A program made the translations under genes and the position numbers. A stretch of 64,000 bases of DNA from Aquibium carbonis (lineage in GTDB: Bacteria; Pseudomonadota; Alphaproteobacteria; Rhizobiales; Rhizobiaceae), in the NCBI RefSeq assembly GCF_003970795.1, contig NZ_RWKW01000012.1, positions 1 to 64,000 of the forward strand. Direction: 5' to 3'. Position 1 is the first letter of the stretch. The number at the start of each line of letters is the position of its first letter. This document shows, piece after piece, positions 1 to 8,240 of this stretch. The notes beneath the pieces are model-generated. The model had not been told where the DNA came from. It searched no databases and saw only the letters and a program-made list of their open reading frames with translations.

Positions 1-108
1 GCAGGGCGTCTCCTTCGACATCGACTAGGGATGCGATCGAGCGGCCGGCGCGAGCGCGCCGGCCGTTGGCCGGGCGCAGAGCCCATTCCCGCGGGCGCGG
101 CGAAAGCC

Positions 109-1014
109 CTAGGCCGGAGCAGTCGCGCGCCGCGCCATGCGGACGTGATCGACCATGGCCCGCAGCTTGGGCGACAGGTCGCTGCGCTGGGGGAAATAGA
201 GGTAGAACCCGGGGAACGGCTGCAGGTAGTCTTCGAGGAGCGAAACGAGCTCGCCCTTGGCGACGTGAGGTTCGAACGTGTCGGCGGTGGCGAAGGTGAT
301 GCCGCCCCCGGCGAGTGCGGTTCGCAGCAGGAAGCGCAGGTCGTTCGAGGTGATCTGCGGGTCGACCGCGATGTCGAAGGCCTTGCCGTCCTTCTCGAAC
401 TCCCACCGATACGGCGCTACGCGGGGGCTGGGACGCCAGCCGATGCAGCGGTGGCGCAATAGGTCCGAAGGCGTCTCGGGGCGCCCATGGCGGGCCAGAT
501 AGTCCGGAGCGGCCACGACCATCTCGCGCTGATCCCCCGTCAGCGGCACCGCGATCATGTCCTGTTCGATCACCTCGCCCAGTCGCACGCCGGCATCGAA
601 TCCCCCGGCCACGATGTCGAATTCCTCGTCCGTCACCGTCACGTCCAGCGTCACCAGGGGATGGGCTGCGGCAAAGGAGGCGACGAGCGGACCCGACAAG
701 AACCGCTCGGCGATGGAGGTGGCGGCGATTCTCAGGCGCCCGCGCGGCACGGCGTCGTCGGCGCCCCGTTCCATCGTCTCCGCGATCTCGGCCAGCGGTC
801 GCGACAGCGCATCGCGCAGACGTTCGCCCGCCTCCGTCAGCGTGACCGCGCGCGTCGTGCGCGTCACCAGCTGCGCGCCGAACTGGTCTTCGAGCCGCCG
901 GATCCCCTGGCTGACCGCCGAACGCGTGACGCCCAGCCGGTCGGCCGCGGCACGAAAATTATGCGTTTCCGCGACGGCGAGGAACAGCGGCAGCAGATTG
1001 AGGTCGGCCTTCAT
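109..1014 (-). CDS. LysR-family transcriptional regulator
   Basis: A 301-residue protein with the standard LysR layout. An N-terminal winged helix-turn-helix (about residues 5-65, including FRAAADRLGVTRSAVSQ and the RRLEDQFG recognition segment) is followed by a periplasmic-binding-like effector domain (about 90-295, starting GRLRIAA). Length is normal for the family. It is divergent from the secreted NTF2-like gene at 1133 across about 118 bases, so that gene and the two behind it are the likely targets. The effector cannot be told from sequence; the domain resembles the many LysR proteins of the DsdC/GcvA-like group found beside small oxidoreductase or CMD genes. Confidence 0.93.
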   Translation of the reverse strand: MKADLNLLPLFLAVAETHNFRAAADRLGVTRSAVSQGIRRLEDQFGAQLVTRTTRAVTLTEAGERLRDALSRPLAEIAETMERGADDAVPRGRLRIAATSIAERFLSGPLVASFAAAHPLVTLDVTVTDEEFDIVAGGFDAGVRLGEVIEQDMIAVPLTGDQREMVVAAPDYLARHGRPETPSDLLRHRCIGWRPSPRVAPYRWEFEKDGKAFDIAVDPQITSNDLRFLLRTALAGGGITFATADTFEPHVAKGELVSLLEDYLQPFPGFYLYFPQRSDLSPKLRAMVDHVRMARRATAPA

Positions 1015-1132
1015 TGGTTAGCAGCACTCTCCATTCAGTCCAGTCATCGACAGATACAAGCGACAGTGCGGGCAGTCTACCTGTTGCCGTGATGCGAGGC
1101 GCTGGCCTCGCGCCACCTGAAAGGAAAGAGAC

Positions 1133-1678
1133 ATGAAGGCTTTCATGATGACCGCCGCGCTGGTGTTGGCTGGAACGGGCCTCGCGCCCGCCTGCCCCGC
1201 CACGGGCCCCGACGCCCCCGGCGCCCTGCATGCCGACTGGATGATGCAGGGCTGGGAGCGCAACGAAGGCGACCCGGATTTCGTCTTCGCCGGGAAGATG
1301 GCACGCTACTACGATCTCGAGGACACCGGCGGTGTCTTCTACGACAATTTCGCCCCGGGAGAGGCGCAGCTGTTCGGTGACGCCGCGGTCTACGGCGCCA
1401 ACTGGCAGGGGCTGCAGAACGCGGCGCGCTCCGTCCGCCACGGGCTGACCGACGCCAACGAGGCGCTGGTGGGCGACACCGTGGCCTCCACCACGCTCGG
1501 TTTCGTCGGCCGGATCGATCGCCTCGACGGCGCGGTCATCGCCTTCGACGGGCGTTCGCAGCTTGGCTGGGCCTGCGTGGACGGCGCATGGAAGATCCGC
1601 CACGAACTGAACTACGCCTGGATCGTCGAGCCGGAGGAGATCGCGCGTTTTTTGGGTCGGCGGGGGAGGGATCGGTGA
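1133..1678 (+). CDS. Secreted NTF2/SnoaL-like protein
   Basis: A 181-residue protein that begins with a probable signal peptide (hydrophobic MMTAALVLAGTGLAPA, then a break near residue 22). The rest has the look of an NTF2-like/SnoaL cone fold: an early helix with MARYYDLED, a central NFAPGEAQLFGDA stretch, and a C-terminal strand pair ending in CVDGAWKIRHEL, the usual 'xDGxWKIxHxH'-like end of these folds. The start is preceded by GAAAGGAAAGAG. It heads a three-gene run with the GTGA-coupled gene at 1675 and the CMD gene at 1962. Substrate is unknown; family assignment is by motif shape only. Confidence 0.7.
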   Translation: MKAFMMTAALVLAGTGLAPACPATGPDAPGALHADWMMQGWERNEGDPDFVFAGKMARYYDLEDTGGVFYDNFAPGEAQLFGDAAVYGANWQGLQNAARSVRHGLTDANEALVGDTVASTTLGFVGRIDRLDGAVIAFDGRSQLGWACVDGAWKIRHELNYAWIVEPEEIARFLGRRGRDR

Positions 1679-1914
1679 CGGTCCCTGCCGATTTCACCGG
1701 CCTTTGGGTCACCGATGACGGGCACATCCGTCATCGACTGCTCGCGAATGGCCGATACGTCGAGGCACGCGGCACACGCGAACGCGCCTATGAGGGCCGG
1801 TACGAGATATCCGGCACCCATATCGAGTACTGGGACGACACCGGCTTTACCGCCGACGGCGACTTCGTCGACGGCGTTCTCCACCACGCGGGCATGGTCC
1901 TGCGACGCCGATGA
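1675..1914 (+). CDS. Atu4866-like small protein
   Basis: About 79 residues from a GTG start that overlaps the previous stop in GTGA; a GGGGGAGGG ribosome-binding site lies just upstream. A longer reading is possible in this frame from 1588, but it would overlap the upstream gene by about 90 bases and the recognisable domain begins after 1675. The sequence (TGLWVTDDGHIRHRLLANGR, then RYEISGTHIEYWDDTGF) matches the compact beta-barrel Atu4866 family, whose members are common beside NTF2-like or cupin proteins in proteobacteria and have no established function. Translationally coupled to the NTF2-like gene. Confidence 0.75.
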   Translation: MTVPADFTGLWVTDDGHIRHRLLANGRYVEARGTRERAYEGRYEISGTHIEYWDDTGFTADGDFVDGVLHHAGMVLRRR

Positions 1915-1961
1915 GGCGGCAAGACCGCTCAACTCTGACCATTCCATGGAAGGACCACAGC

Positions 1962-2354
1962 ATGACCACCGAAACCAGACTGGAACGGGGCCGCAGGATG
2001 CTCGACCGGATCGACGGTCAGGCCGGACAGGCCGTCATCGACGCGCTCCAGGACATCGCGCCCGACTTCGCCGACTATCTGTTCGAATACCCGTTCGGCG
2101 ACATCATGTCCCGGCCGGGCCTTGGCCTGCGGGAGCGAGAGATCGCGACCGTTGCGGCCCTTTGCGCGCTCGGCACCGCCGAGAACCAGCTCAGGGTTCA
2201 CATCCAGGCCGCGCTGAACTGCGGGGTCAGCCGTGACGAGATCGTCGAGATCCTGATGCAGATGTCGGTCTACGCGGGCTTTCCCGCCGCGCTGAACGGC
2301 TTGATGGTCGCAAAGCAGGTGTTTTCGCAGGGCGAGCACGGCGGCGAGCGCTGA
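1962..2354 (+). CDS. Carboxymuconolactone decarboxylase-family protein
   Basis: A 130-residue all-helical protein of the CMD/AhpD superfamily. The core is LGLREREIATVAALCALG, then ENQLRVHIQAALNCGVS, then EIVEILMQMSVYAGFPAALN, which is the CMD fold with the conserved Glu, His and YAGFPA elements. It lacks the CxxC pair of AhpD, so it should be read as the decarboxylase-like branch and not as a peroxidase partner. The ATG at 1962 was preferred over 1911 because the extra residues are not domain-like and a GGAAGGACCAC site precedes it. Last gene of the small operon; followed by a strong hairpin. Confidence 0.88.
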   Translation: MTTETRLERGRRMLDRIDGQAGQAVIDALQDIAPDFADYLFEYPFGDIMSRPGLGLREREIATVAALCALGTAENQLRVHIQAALNCGVSRDEIVEILMQMSVYAGFPAALNGLMVAKQVFSQGEHGGER

Positions 2355-2369
2355 ACGACGCGAAACGAA

Positions 2370-2406
2370 GCCACCGGAAGCGGCCGGACCGACCGCTTCC
2401 GGTGGC
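2370..2406. terminator. Convergent bidirectional terminator hairpin
   Basis: A perfect 14-base stem (GCCACCGGAAGCGG at 2370-2383 with CCGCTTCCGGTGGC at 2393-2406) and a 9-base loop lie between the convergent CMD and DUF1761 genes. Read on the minus strand it is followed by a moderately T-rich TTCGTTTCG. It probably ends both transcripts. Confidence 0.8.
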
Positions 2407-2441
2407 AGCCGCGCATTCGCCCTGCGTGCGAGCGCTGCGCG

Positions 2442-2852
2442 TCAGAAGAACGACAGCACGAGCGCGATGACCAGTCCAGCCGCCAGATGATATCCGCCGC
2501 TCACCGCGCCATAGAGCATCGGGTTCGGAATGTTCGGATTGATGCCGGTGTTGATCGTCGTGGCGGCCAGAAAGCCGAGGCCGACGAAGAAGCCCAGCCC
2601 GAGCGCTTCCGACGTCGTTTCGATGCGCAGGCTAGCCATCAGTACGGCCATGGCGAAGGCCGTGACCAGGCTCCACACGGCGGGCCCGGCGATCATCAGG
2701 GGCGCGGGCCTGGCGTTCGGGTCGTGCATGCGCCCGAGGGCCGCCGAATAGGCCCTTCCAAACAGCGCGGTGAACCAGAGGCCGCCGAGCCCGAAGGATG
2801 CGACCGTGGCCGCGATGATGCCGATCCAGCTGATGTCGGTGAAGGTGAACAT
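2442..2852 (-). CDS. DUF1761 small membrane protein
   Basis: A 136-residue protein with four hydrophobic segments (about residues 8-28, 50-70, 80-100 and 115-135). It carries the DUF1761 pattern: an N-terminal FGLGGLWFTALFGRAY (GxxWYxxLFGxxW-like) and a C-terminal NPMLYGAVSGGYHLAAGLV. These proteins are inner-membrane proteins of unknown function. The start at 2852 was chosen because the longer reading to 2930 adds 26 polar residues running into the divergent promoter, and an AAAGGCAGGGACC site precedes this ATG. Divergent from the WYL regulator at 2924, which probably controls it. Confidence 0.85.
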   Translation of the reverse strand: MFTFTDISWIGIIAATVASFGLGGLWFTALFGRAYSAALGRMHDPNARPAPLMIAGPAVWSLVTAFAMAVLMASLRIETTSEALGLGFFVGLGFLAATTINTGINPNIPNPMLYGAVSGGYHLAAGLVIALVLSFF

Positions 2853-2923
2853 GGTCCCTGCCTTTTGAGTTTTCGCCGAGAGGTTGATAGAGCACCCCTG
2901 CTGACAGATTCCGGCAGTTTGAA

Positions 2924-3691
2924 ATGGCACGATCCGATCGCCTCTTTCGCCTGTTGCAGGCCATGCGCCAGATGCCGGCGCCGATCACGGCGGCGCGGCT
3001 GGCCAGTGAAACCGGCGTCTCTCTCCGCTCGCTGTACCGGGATATCGACAGCCTGCGGGCCGCGGGCGCCCGGATCGAAGGCGAACGCGGCTATGGCTAC
3101 CGGCTGATCGAGGATTACGCGCTGCCGCCCCAGACCTTCGACCGCGCGGAAATCGAGGCGATCGCGCTCGGTCTGGCCGAGGTTCGGCACATGGGCGACC
3201 CGTCGCTGGAAAAGGCCGCCGTCTCGGCGATCGCCAAGATCGCCGCCACGCTGCCGGACGAGCGCGAGCAATACTTGTTCCATGCCGTCTCGAAAGTATA
3301 CCGCCCCGAGATGCGATATGAAGCGACGGTGGACGTCGACGTCATTCGCCAGGCCTGCTGGACGGAAGAAGCCCTCGGCATCCGCTACGTCGACGAGGGC
3401 CAGTCCGTCACCGAGCGCACCATCCTGCCGCTGGCCCTGGCCTATACCGATCGAACGCTGACGGTCATGGCCTGGTGCTGCCTGCGGGAGGCCTTTCGGA
3501 TGTTCCGCGTCGACCGGATCAGCGCGGTGCGAACCGTCGGAACGAGCTTTCGTCCAAGGCGCGCCTTGCTCCTGCGGCAGTTCGTCGGCGAACTGGAGGC
3601 GCGGGACGCTTTAGACCTCGACGAGGACACCCATCGCACGGCGCCTCCGATGCGCGCCGTGGGACGACGCAACCAACGACCGGGGCCATGA
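2924..3691 (+). CDS. YafY-type HTH/WYL transcriptional regulator
   Basis: A 255-residue regulator. An N-terminal HTH_11 domain (residues 1-60, ITAARLASETGVSLRSLYRD) is followed by a WYL domain (about 135-215) that binds ligands or nucleotides. In the WYL core the usual W-Y-L triad is degraded (MAWCCLREAFRMFRVDRI). It is divergent from the DUF1761 membrane protein and its stop overlaps by context with the GTG start of the downstream hydrolase (only one base between), so it may regulate both. The C-terminal tail of about 30 residues is Arg/Pro-rich and not part of the domain. Confidence 0.9.
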   Translation: MARSDRLFRLLQAMRQMPAPITAARLASETGVSLRSLYRDIDSLRAAGARIEGERGYGYRLIEDYALPPQTFDRAEIEAIALGLAEVRHMGDPSLEKAAVSAIAKIAATLPDEREQYLFHAVSKVYRPEMRYEATVDVDVIRQACWTEEALGIRYVDEGQSVTERTILPLALAYTDRTLTVMAWCCLREAFRMFRVDRISAVRTVGTSFRPRRALLLRQFVGELEARDALDLDEDTHRTAPPMRAVGRRNQRPGP

Positions 3692-3692
3692 C

Positions 3693-4466
3693 GTGCTGCA
3701 TCATGTTCAATCGGGGCCGCCGGACGGTGCGCCCATCGTCTTTCTGCACGGCGCGAGTTTCGACGGACGGATGTGGGGCGGGATGCTCCCCTTCCTGCCG
3801 GACTGCCGCTGCCTGGTGGTCGATCTGCCGGGGCATGGTCGAAGCGCAGGCGTGCACTTCACCAGCTTCGACGAGGCCGCCGACGGCGTGGCCGCCGTGG
3901 TCCGGCGTTCGGCTCATGGCAAGGTGACGATCGTCGGCATCTCCATGGGCTCCTATGTCGGCTTGCGCCTTCTGGTGCGTCATCCCGATCTGGTCGGGCA
4001 TGCCGTCTTCAGCGGCTTTCAAAGCGGCCCCATCGCCATGGGTCGATCCATGCGGGCGGTGATGGCCGTCTCATCCTGGATGATGAACTTCAAAGCCGTC
4101 CGGGAGAACATGGTCCGGTCGATGGGGAGCTCGGACGTCGGTCTCGTCAGCACCCTGGACGGAAAGCCCAATGCATCGGCGGCAACGACCCGGCACGTCG
4201 GACGGCTCGCCATGGATTTCGATGCCCGGCCCGACCTGCCCAAGGTCGCCGCGCGCACGCTGGTCCTCGCCGGGGAGAAAGAGCATCCGGCCATCAGGCA
4301 GTCCCTGGCCGTCTTCGAACGGTCCATCCCCTCTTGCGTCTCGGCCATCGCGCCTGGAATGGGTCATGGCTGGATCGCACAGGCGCCGGAGCTGTTTGCC
4401 CGCACCGTACATGCGTGGATGAGCGACAGCAGCCTTCCGTCCGCCCTGCTCCCGGCAGACCGCTAG
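3693..4466 (+). CDS. Alpha/beta hydrolase
   Basis: A 257-residue single-domain alpha/beta hydrolase starting at GTG. Visible elements are the oxyanion HGASFDGRMW (HGxx), the strand VVDLPGHGRS, the nucleophile elbow GISMGS (catalytic Ser), the acid-bearing strand TLVLAGEKEH, and the C-terminal catalytic His in GMGHGW. The pattern fits esterases and lactonases of the 3-oxoadipate enol-lactonase-like group, but the substrate cannot be named. It lies directly behind the WYL regulator in the same direction and is probably co-transcribed with it. Confidence 0.85.
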   Translation: MLHHVQSGPPDGAPIVFLHGASFDGRMWGGMLPFLPDCRCLVVDLPGHGRSAGVHFTSFDEAADGVAAVVRRSAHGKVTIVGISMGSYVGLRLLVRHPDLVGHAVFSGFQSGPIAMGRSMRAVMAVSSWMMNFKAVRENMVRSMGSSDVGLVSTLDGKPNASAATTRHVGRLAMDFDARPDLPKVAARTLVLAGEKEHPAIRQSLAVFERSIPSCVSAIAPGMGHGWIAQAPELFARTVHAWMSDSSLPSALLPADR

Positions 4467-4704
4467 CCGGGGATGCGGCGGTCGGGCGTTCCCGGTCGCC
4501 AGGGGCCGGTGGCGCGCACAGGCGATTTCATCTCGTGGTCGCGATCGGGATGGCCGCGACGATGGTCTTCGCCCGCGAGCGGACGGGCGTCCTGCCCGGC
4601 CTGCCGTTAAGACGGGGAACCCGCTGACCGACGCCGCGAGGAAAGACCTGGCCGAAGGGCGCGAGGTCCGCCCGGCCGCGTCGCAGCGCCCGTCGAAGCA
4701 CCGG

Positions 4705-5427
4705 TCATCGGACGGTCGGGGTCTTGCTGCTCCCGAGACGTTCGATCCGGTCGAGCCAGGCGCAGAGACCGGGGCGGGACTTGATGTGGTCGGCGACCGG
4801 CGTGGACATCGGCCATCTGGCCATTGGCTGCATCATGCCATAGGCCGACACGTCGGCGAGCGAAGGCCGGTCCCCGGCCAGATAGGCCTGGTCTCCCAGC
4901 GCCGCCTCGATGGCGTCGACGTCGGCGATGCCCTTGCGCACGATGACATCGTCGGCGTGGCGGGCGATGCCGCGCGCGTGCAGCTGCTTGCCCAGCTGCC
5001 GGCAGACCATGGTCGCCGCCAGCCCCGCCAGGGGTCGTGGCGCCATCGACCGCGCGACCTCCATCACGAAAGGGCGGCCGTTCGGGTGAACGAACATTTC
5101 CCACTCGAACACCATGTGCAGGTGCTCCTCGATCATGCGTCGAAAGCCATGCAGCCGCGCGCGCTCGACAGAGTCGAGGCCGGCATCGATGTCGAAGCCG
5201 TAAACGCGCGCGAGCCTGTCGATGATGATCTCGGAATCGGGAATCCGCTCGCCGTCGAGCTCGATCCACGGGTTCTTCTTGTTCGGCCCCTTGCCGGAAT
5301 TGTTCTCGATCACCTGCTCGTAGGCAATTCCCCCGATGTCCAGCCATTTGAGAACCTTCAGGGCGAAGGGGCCGCCCGTGGGCAGGCCGAAGGCGGGGAA
5401 GAAGGTGAAGACGCGAAGCTGGGGCAT
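4705..5427 (-). CDS. Metaxin/FAXC-type glutathione S-transferase-like protein
   Basis: A 240-residue protein with a thioredoxin-like N-terminal half (LRVFTFFPAFGLPTGGPFALK, then NPWIELDGERIPDSEIIIDR) and a helical C-terminal half containing LAGDRPSLADVSAYG, the usual end of the GST C-domain. The N-domain belongs to the metaxin/failed-axon-connections GST branch and lacks a clear catalytic Ser/Cys. It is divergent from a TetR gene, with two tandem operators lying between their starts, so a repressor-controlled detoxification or stress role is likely. The substrate is unknown. Confidence 0.85.
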   Translation of the reverse strand: MPQLRVFTFFPAFGLPTGGPFALKVLKWLDIGGIAYEQVIENNSGKGPNKKNPWIELDGERIPDSEIIIDRLARVYGFDIDAGLDSVERARLHGFRRMIEEHLHMVFEWEMFVHPNGRPFVMEVARSMAPRPLAGLAATMVCRQLGKQLHARGIARHADDVIVRKGIADVDAIEAALGDQAYLAGDRPSLADVSAYGMMQPMARWPMSTPVADHIKSRPGLCAWLDRIERLGSSKTPTVR

Positions 5428-5441
5428 GGCCGTGTACCTTG

Positions 5442-5479
5442 CTTACCATCGGTAAGTCATCCTACTTACCAATGGTAAG
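5442..5479. promoter_or_regulatory. Tandem TetR operators in divergent promoter
   Basis: Two perfect inverted repeats, CTTACCatcGGTAAG (5442-5456) and CTTACCaatGGTAAG (5465-5479), share 6-base arms and 3-base spacers and have centres 23 bases apart. They fill the gap between the GST-like gene (start 5427) and the TetR gene (start 5496). Binding by that TetR protein is an inference from position and symmetry. Confidence 0.8.
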
Positions 5480-5495
5480 CTGTCAAGGGGGCGAC

Positions 5496-6119
5496 GTGGC
5501 GACACGCAGGCGGGTGACCAGGGAGATGATCGTCGCGGAGGCGAGGCGGCTGGTGGCCGAGCATGGCACGTCGGCCCTCACGTTCCAGGCGCTCGCCAGC
5601 AGTCTGGGCGTCAGCAAGCAGGCCATTCTCTACTGGTATCCCAGCAAGCGCGCGCTCGCGAAAGACTTCTGCCTGCCCATCCTCAAAGAGGAAAGAGACG
5701 TGGTGGTTGCGGCCATTGCCGAGGCAAGCTCGGCGACCGAAGCGATCACGGCCTTCGTTCGGGCCCTCGTGCGCTATCATCTGAGCGATCTCGGCCGGTT
5801 CCGGATGCTCTATCTCTGGCTGCAGTTCGAGCCGGGGGTGGCGCTGCGGCCGGGCGACGAGCACCTGCTCGACCCCATCCACGAAACGACGGGCTCCAGC
5901 TATGACGTGCTCGAAGCCAAGATCACCGCCGACCCATCCTTCCTGGGCGATGGCGATGCGCGCAAGCTGGCGGTCGCGGTCGACATGGCCGCGCTCGGGC
6001 TGGTCACGATGATGGCCATGGCCGAGGCCATGAACGATCCGTGGCGGCATTCGACGGACTCGATGGTCGATGCGCTCGTCGACCTGCTCACCGGCAAGCA
6101 CGGGTCCGTTCGGTCGTGA
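5496..6119 (+). CDS. TetR-family repressor
   Basis: A 207-residue TetR protein from a GTG start preceded by AAGGGGGCG. A longer frame begins at 5439 but would run through the operators, so the GTG is favoured. Residues about 8-55 form the DNA-binding domain (VAEHGTSALTFQALASSLGV, then KQAILYWYPSKRAL). The C-terminal half is helical and variable, as expected for the ligand pocket. It is divergent from the GST-like gene and should repress both it and itself through the two palindromes at 5442-5479. Confidence 0.92.
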   Translation: MATRRRVTREMIVAEARRLVAEHGTSALTFQALASSLGVSKQAILYWYPSKRALAKDFCLPILKEERDVVVAAIAEASSATEAITAFVRALVRYHLSDLGRFRMLYLWLQFEPGVALRPGDEHLLDPIHETTGSSYDVLEAKITADPSFLGDGDARKLAVAVDMAALGLVTMMAMAEAMNDPWRHSTDSMVDALVDLLTGKHGSVRS

Positions 6120-6178
6120 CGAGATCGCCAATGCCCCGTCGGACACGACGGATCGCCCGTCGACCATGTGGGCCCGGG

Positions 6179-6349
6179 GAAACCCTGCAGCCTGCCGGAG
6201 ACCTCATCGGACGCCTGCGCGTCGCGATGCCGCTCACCTTCGGCCCGACGCATCTCGCGCCGGTCCTGGCCGAACCGGCGCGCCGCGATCCCAGGCTTTA
6301 CATCCACTCTTCCTACAGCGACCGCCTCGCCGATCTCGTCGCCGAGGGC
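6179..6349 (+). pseudogene. LysR-family effector-domain remnant
   Basis: In one frame this stretch reads ETLQPAGDLIGRLRVAMPL and continues through LAPVLAEPARRDPRLYIHSS to DRLADLVAEG. That is the start of a LysR substrate-binding domain of the common GxLRVxxPxxFGxxHLAP type. There is no helix-turn-helix upstream and no coherent domain downstream, where the next gene starts. It is a 57-residue fragment of a decayed regulator, unrelated in frame or position to the intact LysR at 109. Confidence 0.75.
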
Positions 6350-6399
6350 TCCAAACTCATCGGCAGATGCGCGCGTCGATACCGCTGTTTTCAGGACGC

Positions 6400-7413
6400 T
6401 CAGTCTGCTCGCCAGACATCCTTCATGACGCGCAGCCAGTTGCCGGAACGCACCTTGTCGATGTCGGACTGCGAGTAACCCCGCGCCTTCATCCCGTCCC
6501 AGATGCGCGGCGTGTGCGCCAGGGACTGGAAGTCGACGTTGAGGCGCTTTTCGTAGGTGTACCAGTCTCCGAGCACGCCGGTGATGTTCGGGCTGTATCC
6601 GTTCGGCCCGTAGGACTTGTCCCATTTCTCCGGGCTCGGCGCCTGTCCTTCGGTCACGTCGCTGGCGAAAGCGACGTGTTCGATCCCGCCGATCTTCACG
6701 AGATGATCGATGTGGTTCAGATAGTCATCGAGCGTGGGGCGCTGATCGTGGCGTACGGCTGGCGACCACATCACTGCGCCAATCAGCCCGCCGGTTTTGG
6801 CGACGGCGCGGATATGCTCGTCCTTCTTGTTGCGAAGGCTTGGACACACTTCGAAGGCGTTCGCGTGGCTAATGACCATGGGCCCCTTGGCTGCCGCGAG
6901 ATAGTCGCTCGTCGAGCGGTGTCCGCAGTGGGACAAGTCGATGATCAGGCCGAGACGCGTCATCTCGTCGATCCATTCGACGCCTTTCGGCTTCATGCCC
7001 TTGTCGGCCTCCCTCTCGAAGGGTGCGCCATAACCGAGCGTGTTTTCCTCGTTGTAGGTCGGCTGCAGGATGCGGACGCCAAGCCGCTTCATGGTGGCGA
7101 GGAGGCGGAGATCGTCCTCGACCATCATGGAGTTCTGGGTGCCGAGAATGTAGCCGAGCTTGCCTGAGCGATGCGCGCTTTCGATGTCGGCGACTGATTT
7201 CACCACCGTTGCCACATCGCTCATCGCGTCGATCCTGGCGCAATTGGCTTCGAGTTCGACGAGGGAATCCGACAGTCCGACAAAAGGCGACATGGCTGTC
7301 AGATTGACCGCCGATACGCCGCCCTCGAGCGTGCGCATGACCTGGTCGCGCGAAACCGCTGCGCAATTCAATCCGTCGATCGTCAGTGGGGAGCCCGCGG
7401 TCGTGCCTGTCAT
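6400..7413 (-). CDS. Peptidase M19-like protein (divergent membrane dipeptidase family)
   Basis: A 337-residue TIM-barrel protein of the renal dipeptidase (M19) family, recognised by LGVRILQPTYNEENTLGYG, IIDLSHCGHRSTSDYL, VISHANAF and HVAFASDVTEG. Family knowledge places metal ligands at His/Asp in an N-terminal DGHxD, a Glu in a VEG segment, and two later His. Here the N-terminal motif is DGLNC and the Glu position is Gln (LGTQNS), while both later His are kept. Function as a true metallopeptidase is therefore doubtful. It has a paralog at 11713 in the peptide-importer operon. The adjacent XRE gene at 7465 runs in the same direction, upstream of it. Confidence 0.85.
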   Translation of the reverse strand: MTGTTAGSPLTIDGLNCAAVSRDQVMRTLEGGVSAVNLTAMSPFVGLSDSLVELEANCARIDAMSDVATVVKSVADIESAHRSGKLGYILGTQNSMMVEDDLRLLATMKRLGVRILQPTYNEENTLGYGAPFEREADKGMKPKGVEWIDEMTRLGLIIDLSHCGHRSTSDYLAAAKGPMVISHANAFEVCPSLRNKKDEHIRAVAKTGGLIGAVMWSPAVRHDQRPTLDDYLNHIDHLVKIGGIEHVAFASDVTEGQAPSPEKWDKSYGPNGYSPNITGVLGDWYTYEKRLNVDFQSLAHTPRIWDGMKARGYSQSDIDKVRSGNWLRVMKDVWRAD

Positions 7414-7464
7414 CGCATTTGCCTCGTTTATCTGTTTGTCGGTTTGGGGAGAGGTGGCGAGAGA

Positions 7465-8076
7465 TCACTTCTCGCGGTAATTGACCCACAGGGCCTTGGC
7501 CGGACGGTCCCCGGCGTTCCGGAACTGGTGCGGCCGGTTGCTGTTGAAGCGAAAGCTATCACCTTCGCCGAGGATGTGCTTCTTGCCGTCGACGATCAGC
7601 TCGATGCCGCCTTCCATCACGAACCCGGCCTCCTCGCCGCTGTGCGCATAGGCTTCATCCCCGGACTTTCCGCCCGGTTGCAGCGTGATCATGAAGATGT
7701 CGAGCCGCGGCACGCGACTGAAAGGCGTGAGCAGTTCCTTCGAGGCCCCCGAATCCGCCAGGTCGATCCGCTTGCGCTCGGCGGGACCGGCCGTGATGCG
7801 GTGTCCTTCGTCGCTCGACGGTTCGGAGGGAAAGACGTCCCCGATGCTGACCTCAAGTGCCTCCGCGATGCGCGCCAAGGCGCGAACCGACGCCGAGGAC
7901 AAGCCCCGCTCGATCTGGCTCAGGAAGCCGACCGAGAGACCGGCGCGGACCGCCAGTTCCTTCAGCGATCGTCCGCGAACCTTCCGCAACTGCCTGACGC
8001 GATTGCCGACGGCAACATCGGTTTGATGCTGGTCGTCTCCGATGGCGTCCTTGTCAGCCAGTGAATCCTTCGACAC
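7465..8076 (-). CDS. XRE-family regulator with C-terminal cupin
   Basis: A 203-residue regulator. An N-terminal XRE helix-turn-helix (about residues 23-80, VRQLRKVRGRSLKELAVRAG, then VGFLSQIERG) is joined to a cupin domain (about 125-200, HSGEEAGFVMEGGIEL and the GDSFRFNSNRPHQF half). This layout is typical of regulators of amine, amino-acid and peptide catabolism such as PuuR-like proteins. It is divergent from the peptide-binding protein gene at 8241 and upstream of the M19-like gene at 6400, so it probably controls both sides in response to a small ligand bound by the cupin. Confidence 0.92.
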   Translation of the reverse strand: MSKDSLADKDAIGDDQHQTDVAVGNRVRQLRKVRGRSLKELAVRAGLSVGFLSQIERGLSSASVRALARIAEALEVSIGDVFPSEPSSDEGHRITAGPAERKRIDLADSGASKELLTPFSRVPRLDIFMITLQPGGKSGDEAYAHSGEEAGFVMEGGIELIVDGKKHILGEGDSFRFNSNRPHQFRNAGDRPAKALWVNYREK

Positions 8077-8117
8077 GAATCGTCCTCGCTGTGAACCTTA
8101 CTTATACACCAATCATA

Positions 8118-8145
8118 TTTGTGAAATTTTCGTTTGTAAATTCAC
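8118..8145. promoter_or_regulatory. AT-rich repeat in XRE/ABC divergent promoter
   Basis: An AT-rich patch, unusual for this window, contains TTTGTGAAATT (8118-8128) and TTTGTAAATTC (8133-8143), direct repeats 15 bases apart. It also has the inverted arms GTGAA (8121-8125) and TTCAC (8141-8145). It sits between the XRE-cupin gene and the substrate-binding protein gene. Operator function is an inference. Confidence 0.45.
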
Positions 8146-8240
8146 TCTGGTCTGCATAGCATCGGAAATGTTCAGCCAACCTCCAGAGAGAGCGCTGATC
8201 CAGGAGGTCCGGCGATGGACCGCAACAATGGGAGCCGCAA

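Noticed and set aside
2-28. A possible end of an upstream gene (reading QGVSFDID then stop)
   Set aside because: Only eight codons are inside the window, which is too few to support a gene or family.
959-1603. Long open frame antisense to the secreted NTF2-like gene
   Set aside because: High-GC shadow frame: its composition is Arg/Gly/Ala-rich and it has no domain; the plus-strand gene has a signal peptide and a coupled neighbour.
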